From NCBI GenBank assembly GCA_047639325.1, contig JBLINN010000175.1:1-8972 (forward strand): a stretch of 8,972 bases of DNA, given 5' to 3'. Within the stretch, counting starts at the first letter, position 1, and each line of letters begins with the position of its first letter. The DNA is from NVQY01 sp047639325 (GTDB taxonomy: Bacteria > Pseudomonadota > Alphaproteobacteria > Rhodobacterales > Rhodobacteraceae). The position numbers and the translations under genes are program-made. Shown here one piece after another: positions 1 through 7,003 of this stretch. Under the pieces are notes generated by a model. The model was not told where the DNA came from, ran no database searches, and saw nothing but the letters and a program-made list of their open reading frames with translations.

Positions 1-1151
1 GTCGCCCCCAACCCAAGCGAGCCGTCGCGCATCGCCTGCGGCACCGCGTTGATAATGTCATCCGACAGCGACGACACAAACGGGATCAGCATGACACCCA
101 TCACCAAGCCCGCCGTCAGCACAGACGTAGCACCAGCCATCCAGTTGACGCCCAAAATGCCGTCTGCCCCGCGGCCAAAGAAATTGACCAGCATCGGACC
201 AACCGTCAGCAGGGCGAACAAGCCGTAGACGATAGTCGGAATACCGGCCAGAATTTCCAGCAACGGTTTGGCGATCGCCCGGGTTTTGGGCCCAGCATAT
301 TCCGACAGGAACACGGCCGAGAACAGGCCAATCGGCACTGCGACCAGCAGGGCGATGAACGAGATATAGATGGTGCCCCACAACAGTGGCAGCATCGACA
401 ATTCACTGTCGCCGCGAAAATTGGGCGCCCAGGTTTTGCCAAAAAAGAAATCGCCCCACGGGTGCAGGTCAAAGAAATTCAGGGTCTCAAACAACATCGA
501 CAAGATGATGCCAACGGTGGTCATAACTGCCAGAGACGCCGCCAGGATCAGCATCGCCAGAATGGCATGTTCGACATTGTTGCGCGCCCGGTAATCCTTG
601 TGCGTGCGGGCGTAAGACACAGCCAGCCCGCCCAGGGCCAGGGCCAGCACGGCAATGCTCATCCATATATTGCCGGTGGCGTTCATCTTGCGGTATTTCT
701 GCGCCGCCCGCAGAACCTCGGGGCGCACATCAGACCCCAGCGCCACACCAACCTGCCCCAGACGCTGGCGCACATCCGTCAGCTCTGACCGGATAGACCG
801 CGCATCGTCTTCGCTCATCGTACCTTGCTGAACGGCGACGTTCAGCCCGTCGGCCACCCGGCGCACATCGCTCATCACCAGGCCACGGGTGGTGCTTTCG
901 GGGATCAGCTCTGCGGGAATGGTCGACGATACCCACCTTTCCACCAGCATCGGCTGGGCAAACAACCAGATAGCCAGAACCGCCAGTGCCGGGACCAGCG
1001 CGGTCAGGGCGACGTTCATGCCGTAATAGACCGGCAGCGAATGCAAATCACGCGAGTCACCGCCCGCAGATTGCAGCGCCCGGCCCCGTCCGGCGACAAA
1101 GCCGATGGTCGCCAGGCAGAATAACAACAGGACAAGCCAGAGAATGGGCAT
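1..1151 (-). CDS. pstC: Phosphate ABC transporter permease PstC (C-terminus cut by window edge)
   Basis: Inner-membrane permease subunit of the high-affinity phosphate importer PstSCAB; it would pair with PstA and receive phosphate from PstS. The frame is open from the ATG at 1151 to the left edge (383 codons read). GGAG lies 7 bases before the ATG. The translation starts MPILWLVLLLFCLATIGFVAG, a membrane segment. A second segment covers about residues 41-65, followed by a polar region of about 95 residues (68-160), then further segments near 162-180, 196-220, 255-283, 300-320 and 340-360. This long N-terminal part matches the extended PstC type (PstC_N domain) of many alphaproteobacteria rather than the short E. 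coli form. LAGIPTIVYGLFAL (about 301-314) is typical of PstC. The readable part ends inside the cytoplasmic EAA-like loop (SDDIINAVPQAMRDGSLG, about 363-380) that contacts the ATPase. It lies 75 bases downstream of pstS. pstA, pstB and phoU would be expected beyond the edge. Confidence 0.95.
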   Translation of the reverse strand, partial: MPILWLVLLLFCLATIGFVAGRGRALQSAGGDSRDLHSLPVYYGMNVALTALVPALAVLAIWLFAQPMLVERWVSSTIPAELIPESTTRGLVMSDVRRVADGLNVAVQQGTMSEDDARSIRSELTDVRQRLGQVGVALGSDVRPEVLRAAQKYRKMNATGNIWMSIAVLALALGGLAVSYARTHKDYRARNNVEHAILAMLILAASLAVMTTVGIILSMLFETLNFFDLHPWGDFFFGKTWAPNFRGDSELSMLPLLWGTIYISFIALLVAVPIGLFSAVFLSEYAGPKTRAIAKPLLEILAGIPTIVYGLFALLTVGPMLVNFFGRGADGILGVNWMAGATSVLTAGLVMGVMLIPFVSSLSDDIINAVPQAMRDGSLGLGA

Positions 1152-1182
1152 TGTCAGCTCCGTTCAGGAAAAGGGCAGCAGG

Positions 1183-1218
1183 AAAAAGAGCTAGCCGGGG
1201 CAGGAAACCCGCCCCGGC
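1183..1218 (-). terminator. Hairpin with T-tract between pstS and pstC (attenuator or partial terminator)
   Basis: On the minus strand, GCCGGGGC (1218-1211) pairs perfectly with GCCCCGGC (1201-1194). The loop is 9 bases and can close two more pairs. TAGCTC follows, then TTTTT (1187-1183). It begins 8 bases after the pstS stop and ends 32 bases before the pstC start. Similar hairpins after genes for periplasmic binding proteins commonly let the binding protein outnumber its permease, either by partial termination or by protecting the 3' end of the message. Which applies here is inference. Confidence 0.75.
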
Positions 1219-1226
1219 CAAGGCGA

Positions 1227-2282
1227 TTACATATTGGCGCCCATCACGGCTTCGTCAGCCACGGCTTCCTGAGTTTTGCTCAGCTCAGGATCAGCCACCA
1301 ACCCGTATTCGGACAGCGGGCCGTCGGGGCCGGCAATCTCGTCGGCGACGAAGAATTCAGCATATTCCTTCAGGCCGGGGATCACGCCGATATGGGCTTT
1401 CTTCACGTAGAAGAACAACGGACGCGACACCGGATATTCACCGGTCGAGATGGATTCGGTTGACGGAACGATGCCCGACATGGTCGCAACCTGCAGCTTG
1501 TCGGTGTTGTTTTCGTAGAAGGCCAGGCCAAACACGCCGATGCCGTCTTTGTTGCTTTCGATACGCGCCAGCGTTTCGGTATAGTCACCGTCGATATCAA
1601 CCGAACGGCCATCGGTGCGCAGGGAAATACAGGCTTTCTCGGCAGCTTTCTTTTTGGCTTTGTCGGTGTCGCCGGTGGCCGCTGCCAGAATGTGTTCAAA
1701 CGCGCCGGTGGCTTCGCAGCCTGCCAGAACGACCTTGTCTTCGAACACTTCACGGGTGCCGTGCTTGGTGCCGGGCACAAAGGCCTGGATTTCCTGCGCC
1801 GGGAAGGCGGCATTGACGTCGGCCCATGTTTTGTTGGGATTTTCGACCATCGCGCCGTCAACCATGATGGTGTCGGACAGGGCCAGATACCAGTCGGTTG
1901 GGGTGAACTCAAAGGAATTGCCAGCGATATCCGAGGCAAACACAATGCCATCATAACCGATGCGCACTTCGATAATGTCAGTCACGCCATTTTCGGCACA
2001 GACCTTCACTTCTTTTTCCTTGATCCTGCGCGAGGCGTTGGCCACGTCGATGGTGTTTTCGCCCACACCTTCGCAGAACCGTTTCAGACCGGCAGACGAG
2101 CCGCCCGATTCAACAACCGGTGTCGGAAAGTCAAAATTTTCGCCAAAGGCTTCGGCGACAATGGATGCATACGGCAGAACCGTGGAAGAACCGGCAACCT
2201 GAACCTGATCGCGGGCAGCGGCAGCCGTGGCCGAAACAGCCGCAATGGCCAGGGCAGATGTTGTGAGTTTCACAAATGACAT
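1227..2282 (-). CDS. pstS: Phosphate-binding protein PstS of the Pst ABC transporter
   Basis: Periplasmic phosphate-binding protein that delivers phosphate to PstC/PstA. The protein is 351 residues, usual for the family. I chose the ATG at 2282 because GGAG lies 7 bases upstream and the protein then opens with a clean signal peptide: a basic start, a hydrophobic core (about 7-18) and a likely cleavage after the alanines at 21-23, before RDQ. The open frame continues 13 codons further upstream, but that would bury the signal. Family motifs visible are VAGSSTVLPYAS (about 29-40), VESGGSSAGLKRF (about 57-69), ASRR (83-86), IGYDGIVFASD (about 108-118) and GTKHGTREVFED (about 171-182); these form the phosphate pocket in the PBP-like fold. 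The mature protein has four cysteines (two are near residues 70 and 95), so disulfides are possible. The gene is preceded by a Pho box and followed by pstC. Confidence 0.96.
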   Translation of the reverse strand: MSFVKLTTSALAIAAVSATAAAARDQVQVAGSSTVLPYASIVAEAFGENFDFPTPVVESGGSSAGLKRFCEGVGENTIDVANASRRIKEKEVKVCAENGVTDIIEVRIGYDGIVFASDIAGNSFEFTPTDWYLALSDTIMVDGAMVENPNKTWADVNAAFPAQEIQAFVPGTKHGTREVFEDKVVLAGCEATGAFEHILAAATGDTDKAKKKAAEKACISLRTDGRSVDIDGDYTETLARIESNKDGIGVFGLAFYENNTDKLQVATMSGIVPSTESISTGEYPVSRPLFFYVKKAHIGVIPGLKEYAEFFVADEIAGPDGPLSEYGLVADPELSKTQEAVADEAVMGANM

Positions 2283-2364
2283 GTGAGTCTCCTGATTTGG
2301 AAAAACTATGATCACCCCCATGATGATCTTGAGCGCACTCCTAGGCCGCGCGCATATGCCTTTT

Positions 2365-2393
2365 GCGACAGTTTTGTAACGATTTCATGACAG
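2365..2393 (-). promoter_or_regulatory. Pho box (PhoB operator) upstream of pstS, three half-sites
   Basis: Reading the minus strand, three 7-base half-sites follow one another at an exact 11-base period: CTGTCAT (2393-2387), TCGTTAC (2382-2376) and CTGTCGC (2371-2365). The spacers are GAAA and AAAA. The first and last match the known PhoB consensus CTGTCAT closely; the middle one is weaker. The box ends 82 bases before the pstS ATG. PhoB bound here would recruit RNA polymerase in place of a -35 element. A possible -10 (GCATAT, 2359-2354) follows, but its spacing is not ideal, so I do not assign a start site. This implies induction of pstSC under phosphate starvation. Confidence 0.85.
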
Positions 2394-2432
2394 CGCCCGG
2401 CTTGCCCCAACGTCAATGATCATCCCACCCTG

Positions 2433-2451
2433 AAAAAGCGCAGGTCAGCGC
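2433..2451 (-). terminator. Weak intrinsic terminator after phoR
   Basis: Four bases after the phoR stop, the minus strand reads GCGC-TGACCT-GCGC, immediately followed by TTTTT (2437-2433). The stem is only four GC pairs, so it may terminate poorly. It lies between phoR and the Pho box and would partly insulate the pstS promoter from read-through. Confidence 0.4.
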
Positions 2452-2455
2452 CGGT

Positions 2456-3502
2456 TTACAACTGTAATATCACTGTAAAAACCGCCCCCTGCCCCAGATC
2501 GCTTTCGACGCGCAGACGGCCCCGGTGACGATTGATGATGTGTTTCACAATCGCCAGCCCCAACCCGGTGCCGCCCAATTCGCGGTTGCGGTGATTGTCG
2601 GCGCGGTAAAACCGTTCGGTCAGGCGGGCGATATGCGCCGGATCAATGCCTGCGCCCTTGTCGGCCACTTCCACCCGTGCCGCTGGCCCGCGCACGGCGG
2701 GGTCGCGATCTGATACCGACAACGTTACGCCAACAAACTTGCCCTGCCCGCCGTATTTGATGGCGTTTTCGATCAGATTGGCAAAAACTTGCTGCAACTG
2801 GTCGCTGTCCCCGGTGATGATTACCGGCACCTCGGGCGCGTTAAACACCATGTCCACCCCGGATTTTTCGGCGAGGGGGGCCAGAGATTTCAACGTTGTG
2901 CGCAGCTGCGCCGTCAGGTCAACCTGCTCGGTCGGGCGCTCGCGCTCTTGGTTTTCGACGCGATTCAGCGATAGCAGATCGCCCACCAACCGGTTCATCC
3001 GCCCGGCCTCGGAATCCATGATGGTCAGGAACCGCTCGCGCGCCTCTGGATCATCGCGTGCCGCCCCCCGCAGAGTTTCGATGAACCCAATCAGCGCGGT
3101 CAGCGGCGTGCGTAATTCATGGCTGACGTTGGCAACAAAATCCCGCCGCATCTGGCGCGCGGTTTCCATTGGAGTAATGTCCTGAAACGCCACTAGCACC
3201 GCGCCGCGTTGCCCGGCGCCGATGCCCGGCACAAACCGGCAGGTCACGTCATAGGTGGTATCCTGCGCGCCATCATTTGCCAGATGCCGCACCAGTCGTG
3301 GTTTGTGATCGGCCAGCCCCGCCTCGATCGCCTCGGCCACGGGGGGTTGGCGCAGGACGGTGGCAAAATGGCGCTCGACAATCTGCTGGCCCAGCAAGGT
3401 CAAAGCGTCGAGATTGGCCGCGATAATCCGCTCGCTCTGGTCGATCAGCAACGCCGGAACCGGAACGCCGTTTAATATTTCGGCATGTAGGTCGTTCGTC
3501 AT
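2456..3502 (-). CDS. phoR: PhoR-type sensor histidine kinase of the phosphate regulon, without membrane segments
   Basis: ATP-dependent sensor kinase expected to phosphorylate the response regulator PhoB when phosphate is short. It has 348 residues. An N-terminal PAS-like domain (about 8-115, with LLIDQSERIIAAN and VAFQDIT) is followed by the dimerisation and phosphoacceptor domain with FVANVSHELRTPLTAL (phosphorylated His near 128). The HATPase_c domain follows, with N-box NLIENAIKYG (242-251), G1 box DKGAGID (281-287), F-box ERFYRAD and G2 box GGTGLGLAIVKH (310-321). All catalytic boxes are intact. No hydrophobic segment long enough to cross the membrane is visible, unlike E. coli PhoR. The start cannot be moved upstream, because an in-frame TAG lies two codons before the ATG; AGGG lies 5 bases before it. 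The gene is 24 bases downstream of the PLP enzyme and 173 bases upstream of pstS. Its identity as PhoR rests on kinase sequence type plus the neighbouring pst genes. Confidence 0.9.
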   Translation of the reverse strand: MTNDLHAEILNGVPVPALLIDQSERIIAANLDALTLLGQQIVERHFATVLRQPPVAEAIEAGLADHKPRLVRHLANDGAQDTTYDVTCRFVPGIGAGQRGAVLVAFQDITPMETARQMRRDFVANVSHELRTPLTALIGFIETLRGAARDDPEARERFLTIMDSEAGRMNRLVGDLLSLNRVENQERERPTEQVDLTAQLRTTLKSLAPLAEKSGVDMVFNAPEVPVIITGDSDQLQQVFANLIENAIKYGGQGKFVGVTLSVSDRDPAVRGPAARVEVADKGAGIDPAHIARLTERFYRADNHRNRELGGTGLGLAIVKHIINRHRGRLRVESDLGQGAVFTVILQL

Positions 3503-3526
3503 TTTACCCTAGCCATCCATCGTGCG

Positions 3527-4714
3527 TTAATGCGTCTCTGCCGCCGCAGTGGCCGCCAAAGTGAATATCTGTTTCAGCGCGTCCGGGTCTTCCAGACCCA
3601 CCGAGACCCGAAAGAACCCTTCGGACAGGCCCAACGCGGCGCGTTCGCCCGGGGTCAAGGCGCGGTGCGACGACGATGCGGGATGCGACAGGGTCGTGCC
3701 CACATCCCCCAATGTCGGCGCAAAGGATATCCCGTCCGCCGCGCGGGTAAAGGCATTGGCCGCCGCGCGCCCGCCGGTCAGCTCAAAACTGACCATGTTG
3801 CAGCCCTGCCCGCCCAACAATGCAACGGCGCGGGCCTTGTCAGGGTGATCGGCGCGCATCGGGTAAATCACCCGTTTGATCCCCGGCAAATCCGCCAGAT
3901 GATCTGCCAGAACCGCCGCCGTTTGCTGGGCCCGGTCAAAGCGCAACTCAAACGACAACATGCCGCGCTCTGCCAGCCAGCAATCAAACGGGCTGGGCGT
4001 CAGGCCGGTGGTCACGGCAAAGATCCGCATCCGGTCATTCAACGCTGCATCCCGCGCCACCGCATAGCCCAGCATCACGTCCGAATGCCCGGCCAGCAGC
4101 TTGGTGATCGAATGGATGACGATATCAGCGCCATGGTCAAATGGGCGAAAGCCGCGTGGCGTGGTGAATGTATTGTCCACCGCCAGCAGAATACCCGCCT
4201 CGCGGCATAGCGCCACCAGCCCGGTGATATCCGCCACCTGCAATGTAGGATTCGACACGGTTTCCACCAGAATCATCTTGGTTTCCGGGCGCATCGCGGC
4301 GCGCACTGCATCCACATCACCGGGATCGGCCAGCGAGGTTGCAATGCCCAGACGCGGCAGGTCTTCCTTCATCAACCGCATCGAACGGCCGTAAAGCTGC
4401 TTGCCGCCGATCACATGATCACCCGTCCCCAGCAACCCCATCAGAACCGCCGTGACAGCACCCATGCCAGATCCCGTGACAATGCCGCCACTGGCGCCCT
4501 CCATCGCGTCCAGACGCGCGGCAACTACATCGGCATTGGGGTGACCCTCGCGCGCATAAGTATAGCCCGAAACCGCGCCCTCGTACTGTGCGTCCAGCGC
4601 ATCAGGCGTGTCGCTGGCATAAACCACCGATGGCGACAGCGGCGTGACAACCGGGCGGCTGACACTGCCCGGCAACGGTACTGGCCGTACCAAAGACCCT
4701 TTGGAGTTTTTCAT
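3527..4714 (-). CDS. PLP-dependent Cys/Met metabolism (trans-sulfuration family) enzyme
   Basis: A cytosolic PLP enzyme of the fold-type I family that includes cystathionine gamma-synthase, cystathionine lyases, O-acetylhomoserine sulfhydrylase and methionine gamma-lyase. It has 395 residues, the usual length. Visible family features are YTYAREGHPN (about 52-61, the equivalent of YxRxxNPT that grips the phosphate of the partner subunit's PLP), KQLYG (about 105-109, ring-stacking Tyr), VETVSNPTLQ (about 150-160), AVDNTF with the Asp that holds the pyridine nitrogen (near 180), and SITKLLAGHSDVMLG with the Schiff-base Lys near 205. RVSVGLEDPDALKQIF at the C-terminus is also typical. The sequence does not settle which substrate is used. 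The ATG at 4714 overlaps the stop of the carbonic anhydrase-like gene (TGATG), suggesting translational coupling. A TTG one codon earlier is possible but less likely. The motif YAREGHPN departs from the commonest family wording. Confidence 0.88.
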   Translation of the reverse strand: MKNSKGSLVRPVPLPGSVSRPVVTPLSPSVVYASDTPDALDAQYEGAVSGYTYAREGHPNADVVAARLDAMEGASGGIVTGSGMGAVTAVLMGLLGTGDHVIGGKQLYGRSMRLMKEDLPRLGIATSLADPGDVDAVRAAMRPETKMILVETVSNPTLQVADITGLVALCREAGILLAVDNTFTTPRGFRPFDHGADIVIHSITKLLAGHSDVMLGYAVARDAALNDRMRIFAVTTGLTPSPFDCWLAERGMLSFELRFDRAQQTAAVLADHLADLPGIKRVIYPMRADHPDKARAVALLGGQGCNMVSFELTGGRAAANAFTRAADGISFAPTLGDVGTTLSHPASSSHRALTPGERAALGLSEGFFRVSVGLEDPDALKQIFTLAATAAAETH

Positions 4715-5238
4715 CAACCAACCACCTTCAACGTATCACGGAACCGGCGCATATTGCCCTGATAATGCAGCGCGCTGCCTTCCAGCATGGCAATCGCCGC
4801 GTCATCCAGCTGACGCACCACCTTGCCGGGCGCGCCCATAACCAACGAACCGTCGGGAATGACCTTATTCTCGGTCACCAGCGCCCCGGCCCCGATCAGG
4901 CAGTTCTTGCCGATCTTGGCACCGTTCAGAACGGTCGCGCCCATGCCGATCAGCGAATTATCCCCAACGGTGCAGCCATGCAGCATTACCTTGTGACCGA
5001 CCGTGCAATTGCGCCCAATGGTCAGCGGATACCCAGCATCAATATGCATCACACAGTTTTCCTGCACATTACTGCCCGCGCCCACCCGAATTTCTTCGTG
5101 ATCAGCGCGCAAAGTACAGCCAAACCAAACCGACGCACCCTCTTCCAGAACCACTTTGCCAATCAGGTTGGCATCCGGGGCCACCCAGGTGTCGGGGTGC
5201 AATTGCGGCGCATCGCCGTCCAACGCATACAAGGTCAT
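4714..5238 (-). CDS. Gamma carbonic anhydrase family protein (left-handed beta-helix)
   Basis: A 174-residue protein of the trimeric left-handed parallel beta-helix type (YrdA/CaiE/gamma carbonic anhydrase group). Hexapeptide-like repeats run from about residue 18 to 140 (for example VAPDANLIGKVVLEEG, VGDNSLIGMGATVLNG, IGKNCLIGAGALVTEN), followed by a C-terminal helix. The three expected zinc-ligand histidines are present at 65 (VMHID), 82 and 87 (GHKVMLHG). Arg44 and Asp46 (LRAD) and Gln59 (NVQE), which sit in the active site of characterised gamma enzymes, are also present. CO2 hydration is therefore possible, but many members of this group have no shown activity. The ATG at 5238 overlaps the gmk stop by four bases (ATGA), and its own stop overlaps the next start by one base, so this gene is translated as part of a polycistron with gmk. 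Confidence 0.9.
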   Translation of the reverse strand: MTLYALDGDAPQLHPDTWVAPDANLIGKVVLEEGASVWFGCTLRADHEEIRVGAGSNVQENCVMHIDAGYPLTIGRNCTVGHKVMLHGCTVGDNSLIGMGATVLNGAKIGKNCLIGAGALVTENKVIPDGSLVMGAPGKVVRQLDDAAIAMLEGSALHYQGNMRRFRDTLKVVG

Positions 5239-5888
5239 TCGCGTTCCTCAAATTCGGCCTGCAGGTCGCGCACATGCCCGGTCAGATCCGGTTGTTGAAT
5301 GCGGCGCAGGCGGGTGGCGGTGATAATGGTTTTCAACTTGGCTTCGGTGGCATCCAGATCATCATTGATGAGGACATAATCATAGCCCCCCCAATGGCTG
5401 ATCTCGTCCCAGCTTTTTTGCATCCGGCGCGAAATGGTCTCGGCGTCGTCTTGCCCCCGGCTTTCCAGCCTTCGGCGTAATTCAGTGATCGAGGGCGGCA
5501 GTAGAAAGATCGACAGCGTATGCGGCCCCAGAACCGAATTGCGGATCTGCTGCGCGCCTTGCCAGTCGATGTCAAACAGCACGTCCTGGCCACCATCAAT
5601 CGCCGTCTGCACCGGCGCGCGCGGGCTGCCGTAGAAATTGCCAAACACGTGGGCGTGTTCCAGCATGCCGTCTTCGGCCACTTCGGCTTTAAAGGCCTGT
5701 TCGGTGATAAAGTTGTAATCCGTGCCGTCCACCTCGCCGGGGCGCGCGGCGCGGGTGGTGGCGCTGACGGAAAACACCACCGACGAATCCCAGGCGCGCA
5801 ACCGTTTGGCCAGTGTCGATTTACCCGCCCCCGAAGGCGAGCTGAGGATAATCAAGAGACCGCGCCGCCGACCCATATGATGTGCCAT
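5235..5888 (-). CDS. gmk: Guanylate kinase
   Basis: Cytosolic enzyme that phosphorylates GMP to GDP with ATP; normally essential for guanine nucleotide supply. With the ATG at 5888 it has 217 residues, normal for the family. I prefer this start because AAGGG lies 8 bases upstream. A GTG at 5897 would put that same AAGGG directly against the start codon, and the later ATG at 5876 has no better site. The P-loop is SSPSGAGKST (about 16-25). The GMP-binding region holds SVSATTRAARPGEVDGTDY (40-58) and FGNFYGSP (82-89). DIDWQGAQQIR (106-116) is the family signature, and the lid region has RRRLESRGQDD and SRRM. All key residues appear intact. It lies 19 bases after yicC, a pairing common in proteobacteria, and overlaps the downstream carbonic anhydrase-like gene by four bases. 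Confidence 0.97.
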   Translation of the reverse strand: MAHHMGRRRGLLIILSSPSGAGKSTLAKRLRAWDSSVVFSVSATTRAARPGEVDGTDYNFITEQAFKAEVAEDGMLEHAHVFGNFYGSPRAPVQTAIDGGQDVLFDIDWQGAQQIRNSVLGPHTLSIFLLPPSITELRRRLESRGQDDAETISRRMQKSWDEISHWGGYDYVLINDDLDATEAKLKTIITATRLRRIQQPDLTGHVRDLQAEFEERE

Positions 5889-5907
5889 ATTCTGCACCCT
5901 TTCTAGA

Positions 5908-6798
5908 TTATTCGACGTTCTGAACCTGTTCGCGCATCTGGTCGATAACGGCTTTCAGTTCCAACCCGACCGCCGTCAGATCGGTTGATTGCGCCTTGGA
6001 ACACAGTGTATTGGCCTCGCGGTTGAATTCCTGCATCAAAAAATCCAGCTTGCGCCCCACCGCGCCCCCTTTGGCCAGCAGATCGCCAGCAGCAGCGACA
6101 TGCGCGCCCAGCCGGTCGATCTCTTCTGTGACATCGGCCTTGACCGCGATCATCGCCAATTCCTGCGCCACACGCCCCGGATCGGCGCCGTCTGTATTGT
6201 CCAGCACCCGCGCCAAATTGGTTTTCAACGCCGCCGCCATCGTGCCTTTGCGGGCCTCGGCCAGATCCGCCGACTGTGCTGTCAGCTGCGTGACCAGTTC
6301 CAATTGCCCATCCAGCACCTTGGCCAATGCGGCGCCTTCGACGCTGCGCATGTGCACAAATGCCTGTATCAACGCGGTGAATTCCTGTTTCAGCAGCGCA
6401 ATTAGCGGTCCGGTGTCGTCCACATTGGCGCTAGCCTCTAACATGCCGCGCAGACCTATCAGGTCACTGGCCTTGGACGGCGCCAGCGACACCCCGCGTT
6501 CCATCGCTTCGGTTTCGATCGCTTCCAAGGCGTCCAGCACCGTGGTCAGCGTGGCCGGGTTCAGCGCTACAGCGCCTGCGTCTTCGCTGCGGGTCAGGCG
6601 CAAGGAAACGGTGATGTTGCCGCGCGCCACCGATTTGCCCAGATCAGCGCGCAACGCGGCCTCTAGCCCGTCCAGCCAATCGGGCACACGCAGGCGGATA
6701 TCCAACCCCTTGGCATTGACGCCGCGCAACTCCCACCCCCAGCTAAAGGGCGCAAGTTCGCCCTTGGCCGAGGCGAAACCGGTCATTGATCTGATCAT
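5908..6798 (-). CDS. yicC: YicC family endoribonuclease-type protein
   Basis: A 296-residue YicC family protein. E. coli YicC has been reported as an endoribonuclease linked to small-RNA decay; older work only noted effects in stationary phase and at high temperature. The function here is inferred from the family. The N-terminal YicC domain shows MIRSMTGFASAKG (1-13) and WGWELRGVNAKGLDIRLRVPDW (about 20-41). The C-terminal DUF1732 domain ends with the signature GRKLDFLMQEFNREANTLCSK (248-268). The ATG at 6798 is preceded by AGGAG 10 bases away and gives the family's usual MIRSMTGFA opening; the open frame extends 19 codons upstream, but that extension (RKTRKPTIRQPPIRRTTQ) is not family-like. 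It is the first gene of the minus-strand cluster and lies 19 bases upstream of gmk. Confidence 0.94.
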   Translation of the reverse strand: MIRSMTGFASAKGELAPFSWGWELRGVNAKGLDIRLRVPDWLDGLEAALRADLGKSVARGNITVSLRLTRSEDAGAVALNPATLTTVLDALEAIETEAMERGVSLAPSKASDLIGLRGMLEASANVDDTGPLIALLKQEFTALIQAFVHMRSVEGAALAKVLDGQLELVTQLTAQSADLAEARKGTMAAALKTNLARVLDNTDGADPGRVAQELAMIAVKADVTEEIDRLGAHVAAAGDLLAKGGAVGRKLDFLMQEFNREANTLCSKAQSTDLTAVGLELKAVIDQMREQVQNVE

Positions 6799-6938
6799 TT
6801 GTGTGGTTCTCCTGATCGGTGGCTGCCGGATCGTGGGCTTTCGGGTTTTGCGCACCTAATGCCATCGCGTGGTCTGGGGCAAGCCCCCTGCCCGGATGCC
6901 GCGTGACGCTTGGTGCAAAGACCCCCGGCGGGACGTGA

Positions 6939-6953
6939 TTAACCATTGGTTAA
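6939..6953. promoter_or_regulatory. CtrA-type box, perfect TTAA-N7-TTAA palindrome
   Basis: TTAACCATTGGTTAA is an exact match to the CtrA consensus TTAA-N7-TTAA and a perfect palindrome around its central T. CtrA is the alphaproteobacterial cell-cycle or motility response regulator. The box lies 138 bases upstream of the PAS gene start and 141 bases upstream of the yicC start, so it could serve either. Its placement over a -35 element is not established. Confidence 0.6.
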
Positions 6954-6988
6954 GGAAATGCTCCAAATTCGCGTCACTTCATGCGATA

Positions 6989-7003
6989 TTAACACATAGG
7001 TAA
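6989..7003 (+). promoter_or_regulatory. Second, imperfect CtrA-type box (TTAA-N7-GTAA)
   Basis: TTAACACATAGGTAA differs from the CtrA consensus by one base in the second half-site. It starts 50 bases after the first box and about 100 bases before the PAS gene start. If it overlaps a -35, the TTAATT at 7021-7026 could act as a -10. This is a suggestion from spacing only. Confidence 0.4.

Noticed and set aside
51..60. Ten-base match GATAATGTCA at 51-60 and 1971-1980
   Set aside because: Both lie within coding sequence (pstC and pstS) and a single short match is expected by chance.
986..1816. Long plus-strand open frame (276 codons) across pstC and pstS
   Set aside because: Its product is Arg/Pro-rich with no family motifs, and it lies antisense to two clear genes whose frames are fully open and motif-rich. 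It is a GC-rich shadow frame.
2283..2321. Upstream extension of pstS to a start at 2321
   Set aside because: The 13 extra residues precede the signal peptide, and the ribosome site GGAG fits the ATG at 2282.
5889..5897. GTG start for gmk at 5897
   Set aside because: The AAGGG ribosome site would touch the GTG, whereas it is correctly spaced for the ATG at 5888.
6799..6855. Upstream extension of yicC by 19 codons
   Set aside because: The extra residues are unlike the family, which starts MIRSMTGFA, and AGGAG sits before the ATG at 6798.
5996..6859. Plus-strand open frame (287 codons) opposite yicC
   Set aside because: The Ser/Ala/Arg-rich translation has no recognisable features and mirrors the codon pattern of yicC on the other strand.
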